This document shows, one piece after another, positions 30,838-39,040 of a stretch of 64,000 bases of DNA. The notes beneath the pieces are model-generated. The model was not told where the DNA came from. It searched no databases and saw only the letters and a program-made list of their open reading frames with translations. Source of the DNA: Facklamia lactis (GTDB lineage: Bacteria > Bacillota > Bacilli > Lactobacillales > Aerococcaceae); the NCBI RefSeq assembly GCF_015863205.1, contig NZ_JACBXQ010000001.1, forward strand, positions 124,001 through 188,000. The letters are read 5' to 3'. Every line of letters starts with the position of its first letter. The stretch's first letter is position 1. Position numbers and translations under genes: made by a program.

Positions 30838-31665
30838 TTAGCAATACGAGTATTGTTGATAAATGCCATTAAATTCTTGGATAAATTTTATCAAGTAACT
30901 GTGTTTTTCTGTATCTAAAAATTGAGAAATATAGTTAAACATGTTTGCAACATTGTCTTTACTTCTATATTTACTCACTTCTTCTGAATTCATTGTATTA
31001 TAATAATCTGCTAGTTTACTACAGAAAGTTTCTAACTCATGTTCTTTAAGTTTTCCATGCTTTATTAATGATAAAATCACTAGAGCTAACCGTTTTTCTT
31101 CACCGTCGCCAAATACTTCTGATTGGCTGATTAAACAATGATAGATTGCGTCTAGTAGATTCTTATTAAGGACTCCTGTATAAGAAGAATGTTTGACTAT
31201 ACTCAGCAATAATTCTGATAAATGGGCAATTGAATGGATCCATCCATAGTGACTGTCATACCCTTTGAAACATTTCTCTTCAGTTAGAGCGGTGATTGCT
31301 TTACTAAAGATCTCCAATTTATCATTCATTTCAATCAAATTGTAATATGCTGAATCTGTGTCATTATCGCTATGTAATAATAGGGCTAATATTAATGCAC
31401 TAAAGCTCCTGGTTAATTCGGAATCAAGGGTATCTTTATTATATTTATTTGATATTAGATTTTGATCATGTATATAACTTAATATATATTTAGATTGTTC
31501 AATGGAAAAACAGTTATTATCTAAGCCTTTTGCAATCAGTGAATAAATTAAATGATCGCGAATTTTTGGATCTTTATTGCCGATATTAGTCAACATATAG
31601 TTTAATTCTTCTTGTGTAATCAAGAAATTTTCTTGATTTAGTTTTTTTATTAATATTTTTTCCAA
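30838..31665 (-). CDS. DUF2785 protein
   Basis: 275 residues, all helical, beginning at TTG 31665 behind AAGGAG. TRSFSALILALLLHSDNDTDS, EEKCFKGYDSHYGWIHSIAHLSELLLSI and the closing FNYISQFLDTEKH match DUF2785, a family of unknown function. No signal, span or catalytic motif; the conserved GYDxxxGWIHxxAH could bind metal, but that is a guess. Lies 57 bp upstream of the phosphorylase gene, same strand, possibly one transcript. Confidence 0.75.
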   Translation of the reverse strand: MEKILIKKLNQENFLITQEELNYMLTNIGNKDPKIRDHLIYSLIAKGLDNNCFSIEQSKYILSYIHDQNLISNKYNKDTLDSELTRSFSALILALLLHSDNDTDSAYYNLIEMNDKLEIFSKAITALTEEKCFKGYDSHYGWIHSIAHLSELLLSIVKHSSYTGVLNKNLLDAIYHCLISQSEVFGDGEEKRLALVILSLIKHGKLKEHELETFCSKLADYYNTMNSEEVSKYRSKDNVANMFNYISQFLDTEKHSYLIKFIQEFNGIYQQYSYC

Positions 31666-31967
31666 AACAAACTCCTTTTTTACCTTTAAATTTTGTCTGT
31701 TTTTCAGTAATTTTTCTTCGAATGGTATTTTTGTTAAGTATATTAGTAGTCTGGATCTGTAAATGTTTTAAAGTAATTATATAATTATTTATATAAGTAT
31801 AAAAGAGAACATTTAAGGAAGGTATTCTATTATTAAAGTTCAGTATTTATCCAATACTAGCTTAATACATCTTTTGATATTGTTTTTCAAGTTTTATTAA
31901 TCTACGTTCATAATATGATGTATTATGAGTATGGTAATAATGTTTTTTGCTAAATACTCGATGCAGT
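31666..31967. other. Intergenic stretch with a possible frameshifted tail of the FlaR-like gene
   Basis: From 31986 down to a stop at 31862 (minus strand) one frame reads KKKTFELHRVFSKKHYYHTH then NTSYYERRLIKLEKQYQKMY. It joins the FlaR-like gene only through a one-base shift in a seven-base A run (minus strand, 31980-31986). It may be a lost C-terminal extension or chance. Nothing else is recognised here beyond AT-rich promoter-like DNA. Confidence 0.35.
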
Positions 31968-32492
31968 TCAAATGTCTTCTTTTTTTGATTGATTATTCTT
32001 TGATAGCTGGTCTAAATATTTATCGCCTTGCTCCCGATTGGAGAATATATGTACTTGCTTATGGCTGTATTTGTTTAATAGTTGGATGACGTCCGGTCTA
32101 CTTTCTGTATGATAATTTTTAATAAAATTTTCAAATTCTTTATCAGTATTATCGGAAGTCTCTATCCAAGGCAAGTCACTTCGCTTTTTTCCTTTTCTTT
32201 CTTCGATGCCCTTCAAACAAGTATCTACGGGATAGTCTAGAAAGAATACTGTATCGCAGACTTGTAAACGTCGTTCTATTGTAGAGCCGTAATTACCTTC
32301 AATGATCCACTCATCTTTTAGCATGGTCTGTCTTAGCTTTTCGTGAAATACAGATTTTTCAACAGTTGTACGATCAGTCTTCCAATTTAACATATCCAAA
32401 TGATAAAGAGGAAGACCTGTTATTTGGTGTAAGGCTCGAGAAAAAGTGCTCTTACCACTTCCTGGACAACCAATTATAATTATTTTCTTCAT
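31968..32492 (-). CDS. FlaR-like P-loop kinase (adenylate-kinase-related, 'topology modulation' family)
   Basis: 174 residues. The Walker A motif IIIGCPGSGKSTFSRALHQI opens the protein, then LPLYHLDMLNWK, EWIIEGNYGSTIERRL, VFFLDYPVDTCLKGIEER and RPDVIQLL. This is the FlaR-like branch of small-molecule or nucleotide kinases; the 'DNA topology modulation' label is historical and the substrate unknown. An AAGGAG site precedes the ATG. The stop lies just after a homopolymer run, discussed separately. Confidence 0.85.
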   Translation of the reverse strand: MKKIIIIGCPGSGKSTFSRALHQITGLPLYHLDMLNWKTDRTTVEKSVFHEKLRQTMLKDEWIIEGNYGSTIERRLQVCDTVFFLDYPVDTCLKGIEERKGKKRSDLPWIETSDNTDKEFENFIKNYHTESRPDVIQLLNKYSHKQVHIFSNREQGDKYLDQLSKNNQSKKEDI

Positions 32493-32532
32493 GAATGAAT
32501 CTCCTTATAATATGTATGACTGTGTTCTTATA

Positions 32533-32562
32533 TAAAAAAGAGCGAAAGATTCGCCCTTTTTT
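32533..32562 (-). terminator. Terminator of the amino acid antiporter operon
   Basis: Minus strand AAAAAAGGGCGA / TCGCTCTTTTTT with a short loop and U tract. Confidence 0.8.
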
Positions 32563-32594
32563 GATTGAATTTAAATTAATTAATCACTATCAAG

Positions 32595-34034
32595 TTAGAA
32601 AAATTGTAAAGTCCCGTTTAGTGTTAGATATACTGCGACCCCTGCCGCTACAAGTAATGCAATGCAGAGGAACAGGTCAATCGAATTATTAAAGAGTTTT
32701 AGTTTCTTTTCTTTTCGATTAATGACATAGAAAATGATGCCTGGTGCATATAACATCATTGAGACTAAGATATAGGTTAGTCCACTTGCGTAGAGTAACC
32801 AGAAACCATAAATTGATCCTACTATTGCAATTACCCAAGAGATGGTTCTATTCATTGTTCCAACGGTTCCTTTCCCTTGAATCATCAGTTTCATATAATA
32901 GAAAGCTGAGAATACATACGGAACCATAATCGCACTGGTAGACATGGCATACATGGCTTGATAAGTTGATTCATTAAAATACAGGATGATGAGAAAGATT
33001 TGAATAAACACTGTAGAGGCGATGATTGACCAAGTGGGAGCTTCGTGTTTGTTAAGTTTAGCGAATATTTGAGGAAAAGCACCGTGTTTTGCAGGACCAT
33101 AAGCACTGTCAACACATAGAATGGTATAAGTGAACATGGCGCCTCCTAAAGAAATGACAACTGCTAAGTTTACAAGATTAGCACCCCATTGTCCGACCAC
33201 TGCTTTTAATATACCTGCCATAGGTGGATTTGCGAGTTCAGCCAGTTGTTCTTGTGGCATGACTCCCATACTCAAGACTGATAGAATGAGGTATAAAATA
33301 AATAGTGAAACAAAAGATAAAATTGTCGCAGTCCCGGATACTTTAGTATTTTTGCCTCGTCCAGATAATACGACAGCTCCTTCAATTCCGATAAAAATCC
33401 AAACAGTCGTATAGACAGTTCCTTTAATTTGTTCAAAAAGACTTAAGCCGCCTTCTACTCCTTTGAAATGGGTCATAAAGGTTTCTGGACTGAAGGCTCC
33501 TGCCATCATGATGGCTCCTAACATTACCAGAATAGGAAGTATCTTGGCTGACACCACGATGGCATTAATCAGAACCGCTTCATTGACTCCTCGGTATACA
33601 AGGTAGGATAATCCCCATATGATGATTGAAGAGACGATTAGAGAGGCAAAATTTGAACCATCACCAAATAGTGAGAAAAAATTTCCTAAAGCAGCGAATA
33701 ATAATGAAATGAACGATATTTGTGCTAGTAAGGCACTCATCCAATAGCCCCAGGCTGAATTGAATCCTAAAAATTCACCAAATCCTTCTCTTGCATAGGT
33801 ATAAATCCCACTTGTTAGTTCTGGCTTCACCACACTCAAGTTGAAAAAGCACATCGTTAAAGCCAGCATTCCTACACCACAAATACCCCATCCGATCAAT
33901 ACGGCCAAGGTATGCGCTCCGGAGGCAGCAAAGTCACCAGATAAACTGAAAACTCCACTCGCTAAGGTTGTCCCAATTGCAAAAAGTGTCAGAGGTACTA
34001 CGCCGAGTGTTCTTTGTGACTGATCTTCTTCCAT
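32595..34034 (-). CDS. APC-family arginine/ornithine-type antiporter
   Basis: 479 residues and about twelve membrane spans. LFAIGTTLASGVFSLSGDFAASGAH is the APC helix-1 substrate motif in ArcD-like form, and TVWIFIGIEGAVVLSGRGKN is the helix-6 region. It most resembles arginine:ornithine antiporters of Lactobacillales. It lies 29 bp behind a dimethylarginine-hydrolase-type gene, on the same transcript, so it probably brings in the guanidino substrate and may export the product. No arcA, arcB or arcC genes are seen in this window. Confidence 0.85.
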   Translation of the reverse strand: MEEDQSQRTLGVVPLTLFAIGTTLASGVFSLSGDFAASGAHTLAVLIGWGICGVGMLALTMCFFNLSVVKPELTSGIYTYAREGFGEFLGFNSAWGYWMSALLAQISFISLLFAALGNFFSLFGDGSNFASLIVSSIIIWGLSYLVYRGVNEAVLINAIVVSAKILPILVMLGAIMMAGAFSPETFMTHFKGVEGGLSLFEQIKGTVYTTVWIFIGIEGAVVLSGRGKNTKVSGTATILSFVSLFILYLILSVLSMGVMPQEQLAELANPPMAGILKAVVGQWGANLVNLAVVISLGGAMFTYTILCVDSAYGPAKHGAFPQIFAKLNKHEAPTWSIIASTVFIQIFLIILYFNESTYQAMYAMSTSAIMVPYVFSAFYYMKLMIQGKGTVGTMNRTISWVIAIVGSIYGFWLLYASGLTYILVSMMLYAPGIIFYVINRKEKKLKLFNNSIDLFLCIALLVAAGVAVYLTLNGTLQFF

Positions 34035-34063
34035 TTTCTTTCTCCTGATCTATTTAGTTTAGT

Positions 34064-34831
34064 TTAAAAACGAAGTGATAGGCAGCTAAGACCACCATCG
34101 ATTTTCCGATATTCGGAGGTATCTACTACTAAAACTTTATAACCTAATTTTTCAATTTCAGCCTGAACAGTTGGATAACCTTCAGGAACAATTACATAAT
34201 CATTGACCCAAATGCAGTTTGCACCATAAGCTTCTTCTTCTGGTACTTCGATTAAATTATATTTTTGGAAATCTTCTTTAGTGAGGAATTCCCCAACGGC
34301 AAGCATATTGTTATTTTCAATATAGTTAACACCTGTTTTTAAATGGAGCATTTCTGATAATTCAACCGTTTCACCAGAGAGACCATACTTCTCGAGGATA
34401 GTGATCATTTGCTTTGCACCTTCTTCATTAGTACGATCAGAAAGTCCGATATAGAAATGATCTCCAACCATCATAATATCGCCTGCTTCAATTGTTCCAG
34501 GTTCTTTTATTTGTTCAATATTATCATAGAATTTTGATAGAGCTTCTTTCATGTCAGGTAGCTCTGCTTCTAAGCGACGACTTTCAGCACCAGGTCTAGT
34601 TATAATAGCACAATGCTTGGTACATAGAGCGACATCTTCAACGAAACAAGAGTCAGGAAACTCTTCTTTTGGTTCTAATACAGTTACTTCAACGCCTGCT
34701 TTAGTTAAAGCCATGACATAGTTTTCATGTTGAACTAGGGCCTTTTCATAGATTGGCTTGCCTTCATCTGCACTAGTGATTCCTTCCACTACTGTTTTTG
34801 ACGGGATACGAACGATAACATTTTTAAACAT
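34064..34831 (-). CDS. Dimethylarginine dimethylaminohydrolase-type guanidino-modifying enzyme
   Basis: Probably hydrolyses N-omega-methylated arginine to citrulline and a methylamine, or a related guanidine. The start is ATG 34831 (MFKNVIVRIPSKTVV), 6 nt after a perfect AGGAGG; an earlier in-frame ATG at 34921 would begin upstream of the promoter. 255 residues, normal for DDAH. The fold has FPDSCFVEDVALCT with the catalytic-site Asp/Glu pair, ITRPGAESRRLEA, HLKTGVNYIENNNMLAV with the catalytic His, and the C-terminal Cys in DGGLSCLSLRF. Classical arginine deiminase is about 410 residues, so this is not ArcA. Confidence 0.88.
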   Translation of the reverse strand: MFKNVIVRIPSKTVVEGITSADEGKPIYEKALVQHENYVMALTKAGVEVTVLEPKEEFPDSCFVEDVALCTKHCAIITRPGAESRRLEAELPDMKEALSKFYDNIEQIKEPGTIEAGDIMMVGDHFYIGLSDRTNEEGAKQMITILEKYGLSGETVELSEMLHLKTGVNYIENNNMLAVGEFLTKEDFQKYNLIEVPEEEAYGANCIWVNDYVIVPEGYPTVQAEIEKLGYKVLVVDTSEYRKIDGGLSCLSLRF

Positions 34832-34859
34832 GATAACGCCTCCTTTTTTATTTACTTTA

Positions 34860-34896
34860 ATTATATAACAAATATGGGCTATGTAAACTTTTACAT
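34860..34896 (-). promoter_or_regulatory. Promoter and palindromic operator for the DDAH/antiporter operon
   Basis: Minus strand: TTTACA (34887-34882), 16-bp spacer, TATAAT (34865-34860), followed by the AGGAGG of the DDAH gene. The palindrome ATGTAAA-AG-TTTACAT (34881-34896) covers the -35 box, which suits a repressor. The regulator is unknown. Confidence 0.65.
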
Positions 34897-34969
34897 TAAA
34901 AAATAGTAAAAGTTCTTTCATATATTTATCATAAAATCTTTATATCAGAATAAAACTATCAGAATAAGT

Positions 34970-35353
34970 TTAATTTTTGAGTGTAGATTTGATATCAAGA
35001 AGTGGAGAACGATCAAACGCATCAAGTCCTGTTACTTTTATAAGATTATCATTGAGTTCAATAATTGTGCATTGATTGATAGCTAAAGGGTTGGACCGGT
35101 GCGGTGATCGAGAATTAAAGATTCCTGTTATCGGTCTCACTCCCCTTTTCTTATTCTGCAGGATAGTGCGATCTGCACGATCTCCCCAGTAGATGACTAC
35201 AATTTTTTGCCCTTTTTCTAATCCCAAGCAACCATCCTGATATTCAGGATAAATTTCAATTTCTAGGATTTCATTCGATTCCCTTCCTTGTTTAGGAGTG
35301 TTTTTTTGACAAGTGTATGGGCTATGAATCGTTCCAATCTCTTTTAGTTGCAC
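34970..35353 (-). CDS. trmO: TrmO/TsaA-type tRNA methyltransferase
   Basis: Probably methylates the t6A37 base of tRNA-Thr using SAM. 127 residues beginning at GTG behind AAGGAGA. LKEIGTIHSPYTC, TGIFNSRSPHRSNPLAI and the ending VTGLDAFDRSPLLDIK are the diagnostic TsaA/UPF0066 motifs. The RSPHRxNP motif has Ser in place of the usual Pro, a mild change. Compared with the E. coli enzyme it is the short form without a C-terminal domain. Confidence 0.85.
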   Translation of the reverse strand: MQLKEIGTIHSPYTCQKNTPKQGRESNEILEIEIYPEYQDGCLGLEKGQKIVVIYWGDRADRTILQNKKRGVRPITGIFNSRSPHRSNPLAINQCTIIELNDNLIKVTGLDAFDRSPLLDIKSTLKN

Positions 35354-35424
35354 GGAATCGTCTCCTTATTATTATTTATGATTGCATATAGATTAAAAAA
35401 TAACGATAATGTTTATCAACAATT

Positions 35425-36816
35425 TTACTGGAAAGTAGCTTTCGCTTCATGGCTAGAGTTTGTTTCTAGATGGCTAACAAAATCGACTTCCTCAGTATAG
35501 TATTCCATTCGTTCTTTGCTTGTATCCCACCATAACTGACCATCAGGGATCTCTTGAAAGTCAAAATCAGCTAAGGGCACTGTTTGATACATTTTTTCAT
35601 TTTCTACCCCTAAACTAAAAACAGGCATAAATTTAGGATTCTCTAGGACAATTTCTCCTTGCTCATTTCTTACAAAACTAATTTCAGTAATTCCACCTAA
35701 TTTGTTATCTAATTCTCTTTGCCCTGTTAGAAAACTTGCTTGGGAATAAATAGCAAAGGTTTGGCCCTCGTTGTACCAATCATAGGGTTGGAGACAGTGA
35801 GGATGTCCGCCTAAGATGAGTTTTACACCGGCGTCGCTGAGTGCTTGATAGATATAGAATTGTTCGTCATTGGGGAGTGTATCGTATTCTCCGCCTAATT
35901 GTAAGGAAACAATAACGGCATCTACTTCTTTTTGTAATTGCTCAACTTCTTTGAGCATAACTGGTAAATCAATTAAGTTAACTAAATATTCTTCACCTAC
36001 TGGAACTGGAATTCCATTGGTTCCATATGAATAAGCTAGGAAACCTAATTTAATCCCATTTTTATCGATGATCCGAGGCGTTTGATAATCTTCCCATGAA
36101 TCAAAACTTCCATAATACATCAGACCATATTCATTCATATTACTTAATGATGCCTGTACTCCCTCACTTGACCAATCTAGTGTATGGTTAGTAGCATTAG
36201 ATAGAATGTCTATTCCAATATCTTTGAGGGCGGGAAGAATTTCTTGAGGGGCATTGAAGGATGGGTAGCCTGACACAGGAATTGTGGGATGACCAGCAAT
36301 GACCTCCATATTAGCAACCGAAATATCTGCATATTCTATATAAGGCTTGATGTAGGCAAGCATGGGAGCAAAATCATAATCTAACTCTTCATTAAAGGCG
36401 TCTGAATCAAAGCCTTCATCAAGCATTTTTACTTTCTTATTCTGATAAATTTCTGATTGAGTATCTGCCATAAAACTTACGCGGTCATGAATGAGGATAT
36501 CTCCTACAGAACGCAGAGTAATTTTATTCTCAGTTGGAACATAAGGTTCACTTTGCTCTTTCTTATCAAGCCCCTCAAAAAGAAATTCATTTTCTAATGG
36601 AAGTTGTTCAATAGTTGTTTCACTCACTATGGCTGCTTCAGTTTGACTGTTAGTTGCAGTAGACACAGCTTCTGATTGATTGGTTGACGACACTAGCTGA
36701 TGATTTTTAAAATATTTGGTTAAGAAAAATATGGCCAATAATAAAGCTAATAAAAAGAAAAGAGGGACTGTGAAATATTTCCACTTATGAGAATAATTCT
36801 TCTGGCTAGATTTCAT
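35425..36816 (-). CDS. CapA-family (PGA_cap) metallophosphatase-like surface protein
   Basis: 463 residues. A basic N-terminus and one span (about residues 12-34) anchor it outside; a Ser/Thr/Glu-rich linker follows (about 40-90). The CapA domain shows LRSVGDILIHDRV, ADISVANMEVIAGH, DILSNATNHTLDWSSEGV, DAVIVSLQLGGEY and LILGGHPHCLQPYDWY, a calcineurin-like metal centre. Relatives are involved in poly-gamma-glutamate or surface polymer handling. No capB or capC genes are near, so poly-glutamate synthesis is not supported. It overlaps the upstream GNAT gene by 11 bp. Confidence 0.88.
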   Translation of the reverse strand: MKSSQKNYSHKWKYFTVPLFFLLALLLAIFFLTKYFKNHQLVSSTNQSEAVSTATNSQTEAAIVSETTIEQLPLENEFLFEGLDKKEQSEPYVPTENKITLRSVGDILIHDRVSFMADTQSEIYQNKKVKMLDEGFDSDAFNEELDYDFAPMLAYIKPYIEYADISVANMEVIAGHPTIPVSGYPSFNAPQEILPALKDIGIDILSNATNHTLDWSSEGVQASLSNMNEYGLMYYGSFDSWEDYQTPRIIDKNGIKLGFLAYSYGTNGIPVPVGEEYLVNLIDLPVMLKEVEQLQKEVDAVIVSLQLGGEYDTLPNDEQFYIYQALSDAGVKLILGGHPHCLQPYDWYNEGQTFAIYSQASFLTGQRELDNKLGGITEISFVRNEQGEIVLENPKFMPVFSLGVENEKMYQTVPLADFDFQEIPDGQLWWDTSKERMEYYTEEVDFVSHLETNSSHEAKATFQ

Positions 36817-37279
36817 CTCTCACCTTTTCTCTCTTAGATTTATTTAAGTATAAATCCACGTGCTCAATATTATCTTCTAAATAAGGTTCACTTACACGCT
36901 TAAATCCTAGACTCTCATAAAATTTAACCAAGTATGTTTGGCCTGATATTTTTATTTCATTCAAATTCATTTCGTTAAAAATATAATCAATTGCTTTTTT
37001 CATTAGTATTCTAGCGTGTCCAGAGCCACGAAAATTATTATCTACTACTACTCTACCAATGGAAGCCTCTTCGTAAGAGATACTTGGGGGTAGTATTCTG
37101 CAATAGGCGATTATGTTTTCTTCATTTTTCAAAAATAAATGAGTCGATTCTTGATCATGGTGGTCAATATCTAGGTATGGGCAGTTTTGTTCCACAATAA
37201 AAATATTGCATCTTAAAAATAGTATTTCATATAGTTCCTCTAATGTAAGTTGATTGAATTGCTTACTTATCCAGTTCAT
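36806..37279 (-). CDS. ElaA-like GNAT acetyltransferase
   Basis: 157 residues starting at ATG 37279, placed behind AGGTGAGG; a GTG at 37288 lies within that site. The N-terminus LRCNIFIVEQNCPYLDIDHHDQ is diagnostic of the ElaA family, and IGRVVVDNNFRGSGHARILMKKAI is the acetyl-CoA site; YESLGFKRVSEPYLED closes the fold. Substrate unknown. Coupled to the downstream CapA gene by an 11-bp overlap. Confidence 0.88.
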   Translation of the reverse strand: MNWISKQFNQLTLEELYEILFLRCNIFIVEQNCPYLDIDHHDQESTHLFLKNEENIIAYCRILPPSISYEEASIGRVVVDNNFRGSGHARILMKKAIDYIFNEMNLNEIKISGQTYLVKFYESLGFKRVSEPYLEDNIEHVDLYLNKSKREKVRDEI

Positions 37280-37381
37280 TGACCTCACCTTTTCTTTTGA
37301 AATTTTGATTATTTGGTATTTACAGTATAGCAGAGAAAGTTTATAAAACTCACGGAATATGTAGAATGACTTGATAATATT

Positions 37382-37414
37382 AAAAAAAAGACCACTAGAA
37401 TATATCTAATGGTC
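37382..37414 (-). terminator. Terminator of the DUF1846 gene
   Basis: Minus strand GACCATTAG / CTAGTGGTC with one mismatch, then TTTTTTTT. Confidence 0.85.
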
Positions 37415-37421
37415 AAATAAG

Positions 37422-38924
37422 TTAGCTTAAGCGACTAGATGCGAAGACTGAATCGCACGTCGTTTCAATGCCTAATTGTTGAAGTTGTTTTTTTGTGTCT
37501 TGAGTTAAAATAACAGTGGAATGAGCTTGAGTTTCTCTTAACTGATTAAGTTTTTTATAAGCAAGTTCAGCGGTAGGGTTTGTGACAGCTGATATCGCTA
37601 AGGCAATTAATAACTCGTTTAGTGTCAGAATGGGATGCTTACTTTGAAGGGCATCTGCTTTTAATTTTTGGATGGTTTCAAGGATCATTGGAGCTAAAAG
37701 ATCTATTTGATCGCTTATTCCGGCTAGTTCTTTTAAAGCATTCATAATAGCAGCGCCAGGAGCATCCATTAATTGGGTGGTTCTACCAGTCACCACCTTA
37801 CCGGTGTGAAGTTGGAGAGCGATTACTGCACTTGGTTCAGGACAATTAGTACGATTAATGACTTCTTCAGCATATTGATGAGCTTCTTGGACTGGAATTC
37901 GATTCTCTGGCTTTAAATCACTTTCTTCCATGATGACATGCATTTTAGATCGAACCGATTCTTCGATAATTCCTACTTTAAAATCATTTTCGACTTGATA
38001 ATATCGACGAATAATTTCTTGTTTCGCTGCATCTTCTACTACTTGGTTATCAATAATTCCGGCTTTAATACAGTTAACGCCCATATCAGTAGGAGATTGA
38101 TAGAGTTTATCATTCGTTGATGTATTGGACAGGATACGGCGAATTACAGGGAACATCTGCATATCTCGATTATAATTGACAGCCATTTCATTGTAGGCTT
38201 CAATGTGGTAGGAGTCTAGTACGTTGATATCGTTTAAATCGACGGTGGCTGCTTCATAAGCAACATTGACAGGATGTTTAAGGGGTAAATTCCATACAGG
38301 AAATGTTTCAAATTTAGCATAAGAAGCTTTGATTCCCTGATTATGTTCATGATAAAGTTGATTTAAACAAGTTGCCAATTTACCTGAACCTGCTCCAGGC
38401 CCAGTGACAATAATTAAAGGCTTATTTGTTTCAATGTATGGATTTTTAGCAAAGCCATTTTCTGAGAAAAGGACTTCAACATCAGTAGGATAACCCGCAA
38501 TTGCTTCATGCGTATAAACTTTGATGCCTCTATTTTCCAAATTTGTTTTGAAGATTGTGGCATTTTTTTGCCCGTTAAATCGGGTTAAAAGAACACTATT
38601 GACTTGGATTTCTAAGTCATTGTATTCATCAATTAGTCGTAAAACTTCTTGATCATAAGTAATACCGTAGTCACCACGCATTTTGTTATGCTCGATATCT
38701 TCAGAATAAATACAAATGATAATTTCAGCTCGATCTTTCATTTTGGTGAGTAAGGTTAGTTTAACGTCTTCATCATAACCTGGTAAAACTCGTTTCGCAT
38801 GTTTGTCACCTATGAGTTTACCTCCAAATTCAAGATAAAGTTTGTCGATGTTTTCTAGTCTTTGGTAGATATATTTTGACTGTTCTTGTAGGTATTTTTC
38901 ATTATCAAAACCAATTGTTTGCAT
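37422..38924 (-). CDS. DUF1846 protein
   Basis: 500 residues, the full length of this family, which is common in streptococci and clostridia. It opens IGFDNEKYLQEQSKYIYQRL; PLIIVTGPGAGSGKLATCLNQLYHE resembles a phosphate-binding loop, and YAKFETFPVWNLPLKHPVNVAYEAATVDL is strongly conserved. LHTGKVVTGRTTQLMDAPGAAIMNALKEL marks the C-terminal part. Structures of relatives are known but the reaction is not, to my knowledge. Cytoplasmic; AAAGGAG site; monocistronic. Confidence 0.9.
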   Translation of the reverse strand: MQTIGFDNEKYLQEQSKYIYQRLENIDKLYLEFGGKLIGDKHAKRVLPGYDEDVKLTLLTKMKDRAEIIICIYSEDIEHNKMRGDYGITYDQEVLRLIDEYNDLEIQVNSVLLTRFNGQKNATIFKTNLENRGIKVYTHEAIAGYPTDVEVLFSENGFAKNPYIETNKPLIIVTGPGAGSGKLATCLNQLYHEHNQGIKASYAKFETFPVWNLPLKHPVNVAYEAATVDLNDINVLDSYHIEAYNEMAVNYNRDMQMFPVIRRILSNTSTNDKLYQSPTDMGVNCIKAGIIDNQVVEDAAKQEIIRRYYQVENDFKVGIIEESVRSKMHVIMEESDLKPENRIPVQEAHQYAEEVINRTNCPEPSAVIALQLHTGKVVTGRTTQLMDAPGAAIMNALKELAGISDQIDLLAPMILETIQKLKADALQSKHPILTLNELLIALAISAVTNPTAELAYKKLNQLRETQAHSTVILTQDTKKQLQQLGIETTCDSVFASSRLS

Positions 38925-39005
38925 AGATGATGACTCCTTTCTTCCATACAGACCATTTTAACAGAAAATCTAAGCAAACGAAGATAAAATTTTGATTTTG
39001 AACAT

Positions 39006-39031
39006 AAAAAATCTCTTCTATTTGAAGAGAT
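39006..39031 (-). terminator. Terminator of the cation/proton antiporter gene
   Basis: Minus strand ATCTCTTC / GAAGAGAT stem followed by TTTTT. Confidence 0.85.
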
Positions 39032-39040
39032 GTAAAAAAA

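Noticed and set aside
34832-34921. Longer DDAH reading frame
   Set aside because: It would begin upstream of the promoter and translate the AGGAGG site; 255 residues is the normal DDAH length.
35425-36816. Poly-gamma-glutamate capsule locus
   Set aside because: Only a CapA-like protein is present; the synthetase genes capB and capC are absent from the window.
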